A stretch of 64,000 bases of DNA from Rhizobium anhuiense (GTDB lineage Bacteria; Pseudomonadota; Alphaproteobacteria; Rhizobiales; Rhizobiaceae): positions 124,001 through 188,000 of the forward strand of contig NZ_ML133530.1 in NCBI RefSeq assembly GCF_003985145.1. The letters are read 5' to 3'. A model generated the notes under the pieces. That model made no database searches. It was not told the DNA's origin and worked only from the letters and a program-made list of their open reading frames with translations. Both the position numbers and the translations under genes were made by a program. Shown piece by piece: positions 26,367 through 33,762 of the stretch (position 1 is the stretch's first letter; each line of letters opens with the position of its first letter).

Positions 26367-26591
26367 ATGCAGGACGCTGATAATGACAATAGCGAAACGC
26401 CGGTAGCCGAGGGGTCGGAGCCGCCGCGCAAGACGCTGTCCCCGGCTGCCAGGCGCGCGCTTGCCGAAGCCGAAGAGCGGCGGAAGAACCAGAAACCGCT
26501 GGAACTGCCGCCGGAGACCGGCGGTCGCGGCGGAGCCGAACCGGCGCGCTTCGGCGACTATGAGATCAACGGCCGGGCAATCGATTTCTAA
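26367..26591 (+). CDS. DUF1674 protein, SDHAF4-like succinate dehydrogenase assembly factor
   Basis: Small protein of 74 residues. ATG 26367 follows AGGAGAAGG; the frame is open from 26256, but the upstream part does not look like the family. The tail RFGDYEINGRAIDF is the hallmark of the DUF1674/SDHAF4 family, whose eukaryotic members help assemble flavinated succinate dehydrogenase subunit A. The middle is charged and disordered. No sdh genes are nearby, so the role is inferred from the motif alone. Confidence 0.85.
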   Translation: MQDADNDNSETPVAEGSEPPRKTLSPAARRALAEAEERRKNQKPLELPPETGGRGGAEPARFGDYEINGRAIDF

Positions 26592-26850
26592 GTAATTTTC
26601 TCATCTTGGTCGAAACCGGATGCACGCCATCCCCTGGGAGATAATGGTGCGCGCTCGCCAAGAATCCGGCTAATAAAGATTTTCGGGGCAAATATTTCGG
26701 CCGCATGCTGGCGAGTGTCACTCTGCCGGACGTGACCTCGCCGGCAATATTCTCTCTATGGGCTTCCCCCGTGAATGGCGGGGGCCGCAAGCCAAGCATC
26801 CCAATGCGTGGCAAAGTGAGCCGCCCCGGGAACCGGAGCGGCTCGAACTC
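26592..26850. other. Intergenic region between DUF1674 gene and acs
   Basis: Convergent gap of 259 bp with GC-rich inverted repeats: GCTGGCGAG/CTCGCCGGC (about 26707-26746), CCCCC/GGGGG around 26766-26784, and the hairpin at 26818-26844. No gene is supported. It probably ends transcription from both sides. Confidence 0.4.
26818..26844 (-). terminator. Probable terminator hairpin after acs
   Basis: GAGCCGC(C)CCGG and CCGG(A)GCGGCTC form a long stem around GAA, 7 bp beyond the acs stop on the minus strand. Only a short T run (CTTTG) follows, so termination strength is uncertain. Confidence 0.55.
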
Positions 26851-28806
26851 TCAGGCCGTCGCCTTGTTCTGTCGGTTGGCGATCAGATCGTCGACCACGG
26901 CGGGATCGGCGAGCGTCGAGGTGTCGCCAAGTGCACCGAAATCGTCCTCGGCGATCTTGCGCAGGATGCGGCGCATGATCTTTCCGGACCGGGTCTTCGG
27001 CAGACCGGGCGCGAACTGGATCTTGTCGGGCGCGGCGATCGGGCCGATTTCCGCCCGCACATGTTTCACCAGTTCCTGGCGAAGCGCGTCCGAACCATCG
27101 TGACCGGCCATCAGCGTCACATAGCAATAGATACCCTGGCCCTTGATCGGATGCGGATAACCGACAACAGCAGCTTCCGAAACCAGATTGTGCGAGACGA
27201 GTGCCGATTCCACCTCTGCCGTGCCGAGCCGATGGCCGGAGACGTTCAGCACGTCGTCGACACGGCCGGTGATCCAGTAATAACCGTCCGCATCGCGCCG
27301 GCAGCCGTCGCCGGTGAAATACTTGCCCTTATAGGTGGAGAAGTAGGTCTGGATGAAGCGCTCGTGATCGCCGTAGACCGTGCGCATCTGACCCGGCCAG
27401 CTGTCGGTGATGCACAGATTGCCGTCGGCCGGGCCGTCCAGCACCTTGCCCTCATTGTCGACCAGCTGCGGTTTGATGCCGAAGAACGGGGTCGTCGCCG
27501 AACCGGGTTTCAGATCGGTGGCACCTGGCAGCGGCGTGATCATATGGCCGCCGGTTTCCGTCTGCCACCACGTGTCGATGACAGGGCAACGCTTGTCGCC
27601 GACGACATTGTAATACCACTCCCAGGCTTCGGGGTTGATCGGCTCGCCAACGGTGCCGAGCAGGCGTAGCGAAGAGCGCGAGGAGCGCGTGACGAAGTCG
27701 TCGCCGGCGCCCATCAGCGAGCGGATCGCTGTTGGCGCCGTATAGAAGATATTGACGTTATGCTTGTCGATGACTTCCCAGAAGCGGCCCTGGTCCGGGA
27801 AATTCGGCACGCCCTCGAACATCAGCGTCGTTGCGCAGTTGGCGAGCGGCCCATAGACAATATAGGAGTGGCCGGTGACCCAGCCGACATCGGCCGTGCA
27901 CCAGTAGACGTCGCCGTCGTGATAATCGAAGACATATTCATGCGTCATCGCCGCATAGACGAGATAACCGCCGGTCGTGTGCAGCACGCCTTTCGGCTTA
28001 CCGGTTGAGCCTGACGTATAAAGAATGAAGAGCGGATCTTCCGCCTTCATCTTCACCGGCGGGCATTCCGCCTTCACGGTGGCGATTTCCTGGTGATGCC
28101 AGAGATCGCGGCCTGGCGCCCAGCCGGTCTTGCCACCGGTGCGGCGAACGACCAGAACCTTCTCCACGATCACGTGCTGGCGTGCCGCGATATGAATTGC
28201 GGTATCAGTATTGTCCTTCAGCGGCACCGGCTTGCCGCCGCGCACACCTTCGTCGCATGTGATGACGAAGGTGGATTCGCAGTCAACGATGCGCCCCGCT
28301 AAGGCCTCCGGCGAGAAACCGCCGAAGACGACCGAATGCACCGCGCCGATGCGGGCGCAGGCGAGCATCGCATAGGCGGCTTCCGGGATCATCGGCATAT
28401 AGATGGTGACGCGATCGCCCTTTTTGACGCCGTGCTTCTTCAAGACGTTCGCCATCCGGCAGACATGCTCGTAGAGCTCGTTATAGGTGACCTTCTTGTC
28501 GATATAGGGGTTGTCACCTTCCCAGATGATCGCCACCTGGTCGCCATTCGTTTTCAGATGGCGGTCGATACAGTTGTAGGAGACGTTGGTCTGGCCGTCC
28601 TCGAACCACTTGATCGAGACCTTGCCGGTAAAGGAGGTGTTCTTGACCTTGGTATAGGGCTTGAACCAGTCGATCCGCTTGCCGTGCTTGCCCCAGAACT
28701 TGTCCGGGTTCTCGACGCTTTCCTCGTACCATTTCAGGTACTTTTCCTTATCGATCAGGGCGCGCGCCTTCACCGGCTTCGTAACCGGATAGATCTTCTC
28801 CGACAT
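26851..28806 (-). CDS. acs: Acetyl-CoA synthetase
   Basis: Protein of 651 residues, the usual length. ATG 28806 (GGAGGAG upstream) begins MSEKIYPV; the frame is open to 28893. It converts acetate, ATP and CoA to acetyl-CoA through acetyl-AMP. Seen: the P-loop YTSGSTGKPKGV, WWQTETGGH, and the C-terminal catalytic Lys609 in KTRSGKIMRR, the site of regulatory acetylation in enteric Acs. A related acyl-CoA synthetase (prpE) lies 4 kb further on. Confidence 0.97.
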   Translation of the reverse strand: MSEKIYPVTKPVKARALIDKEKYLKWYEESVENPDKFWGKHGKRIDWFKPYTKVKNTSFTGKVSIKWFEDGQTNVSYNCIDRHLKTNGDQVAIIWEGDNPYIDKKVTYNELYEHVCRMANVLKKHGVKKGDRVTIYMPMIPEAAYAMLACARIGAVHSVVFGGFSPEALAGRIVDCESTFVITCDEGVRGGKPVPLKDNTDTAIHIAARQHVIVEKVLVVRRTGGKTGWAPGRDLWHHQEIATVKAECPPVKMKAEDPLFILYTSGSTGKPKGVLHTTGGYLVYAAMTHEYVFDYHDGDVYWCTADVGWVTGHSYIVYGPLANCATTLMFEGVPNFPDQGRFWEVIDKHNVNIFYTAPTAIRSLMGAGDDFVTRSSRSSLRLLGTVGEPINPEAWEWYYNVVGDKRCPVIDTWWQTETGGHMITPLPGATDLKPGSATTPFFGIKPQLVDNEGKVLDGPADGNLCITDSWPGQMRTVYGDHERFIQTYFSTYKGKYFTGDGCRRDADGYYWITGRVDDVLNVSGHRLGTAEVESALVSHNLVSEAAVVGYPHPIKGQGIYCYVTLMAGHDGSDALRQELVKHVRAEIGPIAAPDKIQFAPGLPKTRSGKIMRRILRKIAEDDFGALGDTSTLADPAVVDDLIANRQNKATA

Positions 28807-29037
28807 GGAACTCCTCCTCATGGGACATGCGATGGGCCGCGCCGGCAAAGCGGGCCTGGATTTCAAATCAGGGCAATTCATAGCAGTTCGCATCGTGGCG
28901 GCAATTAGACAAAGGTCATTTCATTTTGGAAGAATTGCAATTCTGCGACAGTGCGGTTATATAGCGGCATATTTCCCGGACATTGTGGTGACAATCCACG
29001 GACCGCGACCGGCGCGGACGATAGAAGGACTATATCC

Positions 29038-29736
29038 ATGGCTCAAACACTGCTCATGCCGAAGGCGACAGCCATCTGGCTCGTCGACAATACGGCACTG
29101 TCTTTCGATCAGATTGCGCAGTTCTGCAAACTGCATCCGCTCGAAGTCAAGGCGATCGCCGATGGCGAAGCGGCGCAGGGTATCAAGGGCCTCGACCCGA
29201 TCTCGACGGGACAGCTCTCCCGCGACGAGATCGCCCGCGCCGAAGCCAATCCGAACCACAAGCTGAAGCTTTCCGAACCAAAGGTGCGCGTGCCGGAATC
29301 CAAGCGCCGCGGCCCGCGTTATACGCCGGTTTCGAAGCGTCAGGACCGCCCGAACGCCATTCTCTGGCTCGTTCGCAACCATCCGGAGCTGAAGGACGCG
29401 CAGATTTCCCGCCTCGTCGGCACGACGAAATCGACCATCGAGCAGATCCGCGAGCGCACCCACTGGAACTCGGCCAACCTGGCGCCGATGGATCCGGTAA
29501 CGCTCGGCCTCTGCAGCCAGATCGATCTGGACATGGAAGTGGAAAAGGCCTCCAAGGGTCGTCCGCTGCCGACCGCCGCCGAGCTTGGCGCGACGCTGCA
29601 ATCGGCACAGGAAACCGAGCGCCTGACCCCGAGCTACGAGCGCGAAGAGGAAAAGGAAATCGATGCCGACGCCGTCTTCCGCAAGCTGAGCTCGCTGCGC
29701 TCAGCCCCGAAGGACGAGGACGACGACCAGTACTGA
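29038..29736 (+). CDS. trcR: DUF1013 cell-cycle transcriptional regulator TrcR
   Basis: Protein of 232 residues, restricted to alphaproteobacteria. ATG 29038 begins MAQTLLMPKATAIWLVDNT, the conserved start of the family. Helix-turn-helix-like stretches are seen in LSFDQIAQFCKLHPLEVKAIADG (about 21-43) and ISRLVGTTKSTIEQIR (about 123-138). The C-terminus is acidic (KDEDDDQY). DUF1013 proteins are annotated as TrcR, a regulator acting with RNA polymerase in the CtrA/GcrA-type cell-cycle circuit; I rely on memory for that role. It is divergent from acs and has a strong terminator. Confidence 0.9.
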   Translation: MAQTLLMPKATAIWLVDNTALSFDQIAQFCKLHPLEVKAIADGEAAQGIKGLDPISTGQLSRDEIARAEANPNHKLKLSEPKVRVPESKRRGPRYTPVSKRQDRPNAILWLVRNHPELKDAQISRLVGTTKSTIEQIRERTHWNSANLAPMDPVTLGLCSQIDLDMEVEKASKGRPLPTAAELGATLQSAQETERLTPSYEREEEKEIDADAVFRKLSSLRSAPKDEDDDQY

Positions 29737-29754
29737 GATATCGGTTATCTCATG

Positions 29755-29785
29755 AAAAACCCCGCCGGTCTGGCGGGGTTTTTTA
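29755..29785 (+). terminator. Rho-independent terminator after trcR
   Basis: AAAAACCCCGCC pairs with GGCGGGGTTTTTT: a 7-bp GC stem (29760-29766 with 29772-29778) and a long T run. Being symmetric, it may also serve the convergent flagellin gene. Confidence 0.92.
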
Positions 29786-29818
29786 TTGCCTATTGCCTGT
29801 AGAAGATCACGACGCGCT

Positions 29819-30754
29819 TTAGCTGCGGAACAGGGTGAGGATGTTCTGCGCCGAGCTGTTGGCAATCGACAGCGACTGGACGGCCAGTTGCTGCTGCGTC
29901 TGCAACGCCGAGAGCCTGCTCGATTCCTCTTCCATATCGGCATCGACCAGACGTCCGACGCCGGAGTCGATTGAATCGTGAAGACCGCTGACGAAATTTT
30001 CCTGGAGCTGGATACGGGTCGAGATCGAGCCGAGAGCCGAGCCGGCGGCGGTCATGGCGCCGAGGACCAATTCGACGCCGGTCAAGGCCGCGTCGAGCTG
30101 GCCCTGGGTGAAACCGGTAATGTCGAGATCATAGATCGACGCCATGACGATAACTTTGCCGCCATAGGTTCCGTTGAAAGCCGTGCCGATGATGCCGCTG
30201 GTCGTTTCGATCGCGCCGGTGCTGGTCATGCCGAAGAGCACGTTTCCAAGCGTGCCTGAATCGAGCACATAGTCCGTCGTCTTGACCGAGACGGCATTGC
30301 TGCCGTCGCGGACGAAGGACGAGACGACGCTCTTCGTGCCGGAAGCGCCGGCGACCCAGTTTTCACCCGAGAAGGATGCCGATTGGGCGATGCTGAGCAG
30401 CTGCTCCTGCAGCTGATCGAGCTCCTGCTGGATCTTCGTCTTGTCGACGCCTTTTTCCGTGGCGGCGACGATCTTGGCCTTGATTTCGCTGACGATGTCG
30501 AGGGCACTGTCCATGGCCGAATAGGCGGTATCGACCTTCGCCGCGCCGAGACCGAGGGCATCCGAGACGGCCGAAAGCGCTTTATTGTCAGAACGCATGG
30601 TCGTTGCGATCGACCAATAGGCGGCATTATCAGCCGCCTTTTCAACACGATAACCCGAGGAAACGCGACCCTGGGTGTCCTTGAGACTATCGTTTACACC
30701 GCGCAAAGTCTGCAGCGCTGCCATGGCAGCGTTGTTGGTGAGGATGCTTGTCAT
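29819..30754 (-). CDS. Flagellin, isolated gene
   Basis: Protein of 311 residues from ATG 30754 (GGAACGG upstream). The N-terminal domain MTSILTNNAAMAALQTLR...RVSSGYRVEKAADNAAYWSIATTMRSDN and the C-terminal domain (LVDADMEEESSRLSALQTQQQLAVQSLSIANSSAQNILTLFR region, split here for brevity) are the D0/D1 parts of flagellins; the central variable part is short, as in other rhizobial flagellins. The filament subunit is exported by the flagellar type III system without a cleaved signal. No other flagellar gene is nearby, so this is one of the flagellin genes outside the main cluster, which R. leguminosarum and relatives are known to have. Confidence 0.93.
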   Translation of the reverse strand: MTSILTNNAAMAALQTLRGVNDSLKDTQGRVSSGYRVEKAADNAAYWSIATTMRSDNKALSAVSDALGLGAAKVDTAYSAMDSALDIVSEIKAKIVAATEKGVDKTKIQQELDQLQEQLLSIAQSASFSGENWVAGASGTKSVVSSFVRDGSNAVSVKTTDYVLDSGTLGNVLFGMTSTGAIETTSGIIGTAFNGTYGGKVIVMASIYDLDITGFTQGQLDAALTGVELVLGAMTAAGSALGSISTRIQLQENFVSGLHDSIDSGVGRLVDADMEEESSRLSALQTQQQLAVQSLSIANSSAQNILTLFRS

Positions 30755-30909
30755 GATCCGTTCCACAATCGTTGAGAAAGGGGCAATCCGGACTAAGCCG
30801 GTAACGGCGACCGCGTCATGCAAAGCCTGCTATGCAAGCCATTGCCGTTAACAAATGCTTGCATCGATATGGTTAACAATTCCTCAATTAGACTTACCGA
30901 AAGTTTAAT
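30755..30909 (-). promoter_or_regulatory. Upstream region of the flagellin gene
   Basis: This 155-bp gap is AT-rich (about 30835-30905) and must hold the flagellin promoter, since prpE ends at its other side on the same strand. I could not identify a specific -35/-10 pair or a sigma-54/sigma-28 site with confidence. Confidence 0.35.
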
Positions 30910-32820
30910 TCACATCGGCAGCGAGCCGAACCCGCGCGCCCGCAGCGCCTCGGCGATTTCTTCCAAAATCGTTGGATCATCAATGGTTGCAGGCATTTTC
31001 CAGGGTATGCCGTCGGCGATTTTCTGCATGGTGCCGCGCAGGATTTTGCCGGAGCGCGTCTTCGGCAACCGGTTAACGATGATGGCCATCTTGAAGGCGG
31101 CGACGGGTCCGATCGAATCACGAATCATCGCCACGACCTCTGATTCGATCACCGTCGCCTCACGGGAAACATGGCGCTTCAGCACCAGGAAACCGCAGGG
31201 CACCTGACCCTTCAGCGCATCGATCACGCCGATAACAGCGCATTCGGCGATATCGGGATGACGCGCACAGACCTCCTCCATGGCCCCTGTCGAGAGCCGA
31301 TGACCGGCGCAATTGATGATGTCGTCGGTGCGCGACATGATGAAGAGATAGCCGTCTTCATCGACATATCCGGCGTCAGCCGTCTTGTAGTAGCCCGGAA
31401 ACTCATCGAGATAAGCCGATCGAAAACGCTGGTCGGCGTTCCAGAGGGTCGGCAGACAGCCGGGCGGCAAGGGCAGCTTCACGACGATATTGCCGAGCGT
31501 TCCGGCCTCGATCGGATGGCCGGCATCGTCGAGCACCGCGATCTCATAACCGGGCATCGGCAGCGCCGGCGAACCGTGCTTGACGGGAAGGGCGCCGAGA
31601 CCGAGCGGATTTGCGGCGATCGGCCAGCCGGTCTCCGTCTGCCACCAATGATCGATGACGGGTATGCCGAGCATGCGCTCCGCCCATTTCAGGGTCTCCG
31701 GATCCGCCCTTTCGCCGGCAAGAAACAGCGCCCGCAAATCCGGCATCGGATATTTGCGTATCAGATCGCCGTCCGCGTCCTCCCGCCGAATGGCGCGGAA
31801 CGCCGTCGGCGCCGTGAATAGCACCCGCACCTTATGCTCCGAAACGATGCGCCAGAATGTGCCGGCATCCGGAGTACCGACCGGTTTTCCCTCGAAGATC
31901 AAGGTGGTTACGCCTGATATCAGCGGAGCGTAGACGATATAGGAATGCCCGACGACCCAACCGATATCCGAAGCCGTCCAGAAGACCTCACCCGGCTTCA
32001 AGCCGTAGATATTCCGCATCGACCAGTTGAGCGCAACCATATGGCCGCCATTGTCGCGCACCACACCCTTCGGCTGGCCCGTGGTGCCGGAGGTGTAGAG
32101 GATATAGAGCGGATCGGTCGCCTTGACCGAAACACAGGCGACCTCGGCGCCGCGATGGCGCGCCACTGCCGTCTCGAAATCCTGATCGCGGCCATTGACG
32201 AGATCTGCCCGAAGCTCCGGCCGCTGCAGCACCAGGCAACGCTCCGGCTTCGAACCCGCGATCTCGATCGCCTGGTCGACCAAGGGCTTATAGACAATGA
32301 TACGGCCGGGCTCGAGCCCACAGCTTGCGGTGATCACCAGCTTCGCACCGCAATCGTCGATGCGCGCTGCAAGTTCGCTGGCGGCAAATCCACCGAAAAC
32401 GACGGAGTGAACCGCACCGATGCGAGCGGAGGCGAGCATCGAAAAGACCGCCTGCGGTAGCATCGGCATATAGAGGATCACGCGATCGCCCCTGCCGATG
32501 CCGAATTCGAGCAGCGTTGCGGCGATCGCCTTTACCTCGACAAGCACCTCGTCGTAAGTGAAACGCCGCTTCTCGCCGGTCATCGCGCTGTCGAAGATAA
32601 CGGCTGTCTCGCCGCCGCGCCCGGCAGCGATATGCCGGTCCAGGCAATTGTGGCAGGTATTGGTTTCCCCGGCTGAGAACCAACGGCCATAGACACCGTC
32701 GTCGGGCGAGAACACCCGCTCCGGCGGCTTGAACCAGTCTATGTCGGCAGCGGCTTCACGCCAGAAGGCTTCGGGATCGCGTTTCCAGGCCGCGTAGACC
32801 TGATGATAGTCGTTCTGCAT
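30910..32820 (-). CDS. prpE: Propionyl-CoA synthetase (PrpE-type acyl-CoA synthetase)
   Basis: Protein of 636 residues from ATG 32820, with GGGGAGGAG upstream; the frame is open to 33039. It opens MQNDYHQVYAAWKRDPEAFW, as in PrpE proteins. Adenylate-forming motifs are YTSGTTGQPKGVV, WWQTETGWP and the C-terminal catalytic Lys592 in KTRSGKILRG. It resembles acs at 26851 throughout but is shorter and lacks its C-terminal extension. PrpE activates propionate to propionyl-CoA; butyrate or acrylate-type acids are possible alternatives. No methylcitrate-cycle genes are adjacent. Confidence 0.9.
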   Translation of the reverse strand: MQNDYHQVYAAWKRDPEAFWREAAADIDWFKPPERVFSPDDGVYGRWFSAGETNTCHNCLDRHIAAGRGGETAVIFDSAMTGEKRRFTYDEVLVEVKAIAATLLEFGIGRGDRVILYMPMLPQAVFSMLASARIGAVHSVVFGGFAASELAARIDDCGAKLVITASCGLEPGRIIVYKPLVDQAIEIAGSKPERCLVLQRPELRADLVNGRDQDFETAVARHRGAEVACVSVKATDPLYILYTSGTTGQPKGVVRDNGGHMVALNWSMRNIYGLKPGEVFWTASDIGWVVGHSYIVYAPLISGVTTLIFEGKPVGTPDAGTFWRIVSEHKVRVLFTAPTAFRAIRREDADGDLIRKYPMPDLRALFLAGERADPETLKWAERMLGIPVIDHWWQTETGWPIAANPLGLGALPVKHGSPALPMPGYEIAVLDDAGHPIEAGTLGNIVVKLPLPPGCLPTLWNADQRFRSAYLDEFPGYYKTADAGYVDEDGYLFIMSRTDDIINCAGHRLSTGAMEEVCARHPDIAECAVIGVIDALKGQVPCGFLVLKRHVSREATVIESEVVAMIRDSIGPVAAFKMAIIVNRLPKTRSGKILRGTMQKIADGIPWKMPATIDDPTILEEIAEALRARGFGSLPM

Positions 32821-32902
32821 CTGCTCCTCCCCAGGACATGCACGCCTCGATATCAATCTAGGCAGCGGTGAGAGGAACGGGAAGCCCGACCAAAGCAGAG
32901 TT

Positions 32903-33562
32903 TCAGCGCGCGCCGAAAATCGCCGATCCGACGCGGACGCTGGTGGCGCCGAAGGCGATTGCCATCTCGTAGTCACCGGACATTCCCATGGAAAGTTTTC
33001 CGACGCCGCATTTGGACGCAAGTCTTGCCAGCAGGGCAAAATGCGGCCCGGGATTTTCCTCGGCCGGCGGAATACACATCAAACCTTCAACAGAAAGGCC
33101 GAGCTCGTCGCGACAGAGCGCCACAAAGGCTGGCGTGTCGTCAGGAGCGATACCGGCCTTCTGCGGTTCAAGCCCGGTATTGACCTGGACGTAGAGCCGC
33201 GGCGTCTTGGCCTGCCGCTTCATCTCCTCGGCAAGCGCGCGGGCGATCTTTTCCCGGTCCACCGTCTCGATGACGTCGAAGAGCGCCACCGCATCCGCCG
33301 CCTTGTTCGATTGCAGCGGCCCGATCAGATGCAATTCGATATCCGGACGCTCGGCCTTCAGCGCCGGCCACTTGCCCTGGCTTTCCTGCACCCGGTTCTC
33401 GCCGAAGACGCGCTGTCCCGCTTCGATGGCCGGGCGGATCGCGTCCGCCTCGAAGGTCTTCGATACCGCGACCAGCTGAACGGAACCCGCCGGCCGACCT
33501 GCCGCGCGTTCCCCGGCCGCAATCCGTGATCGCACGTCGTTCAACCGCTCTTGAAGTTCCAT
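32903..33562 (-). CDS. YggS/PROSC-family pyridoxal phosphate homeostasis protein
   Basis: Protein of 219 residues from ATG 33562 (MELQERLNDVRSRI). PLP-binding Lys is in LVAVSKTFEADAI near residue 35; the HLIGPLQSNK and GLMCIPP segments and the end MSMGMSGDYEMAIAFGATSVRVGSAIFG are typical of the single-domain alanine-racemase-like fold. These proteins bind PLP and buffer its supply but have no proven catalytic reaction. The gene is divergent from leuS. Confidence 0.93.
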   Translation of the reverse strand: MELQERLNDVRSRIAAGERAAGRPAGSVQLVAVSKTFEADAIRPAIEAGQRVFGENRVQESQGKWPALKAERPDIELHLIGPLQSNKAADAVALFDVIETVDREKIARALAEEMKRQAKTPRLYVQVNTGLEPQKAGIAPDDTPAFVALCRDELGLSVEGLMCIPPAEENPGPHFALLARLASKCGVGKLSMGMSGDYEMAIAFGATSVRVGSAIFGAR

Positions 33563-33762
33563 CGTTCTGCCTCGACATACCAGCATGAAAGGATTGGCAA
33601 TGAACTAACCAGCCAACCTGTGCTTGCCAAGACCCGCCTTCGCGAAATCGCTTGCACGTGATCAAGATCAGACGCTTGCAGCGCCTGCAAAACTTGACGC
33701 TACGGTGGTTTCATGGTGAAGGTCTCGACCAACTCCCCTGATTTTCCGGAAATACGAATACG

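Noticed and set aside
33654..33663. CACGTG core near GCACGTGATC
   Set aside because: Only the six-base centre matches parS; the flanking TTT/AAA arms are missing. Similar bare CACGTG or near-CACGTG cores at other places were dropped for the same reason.
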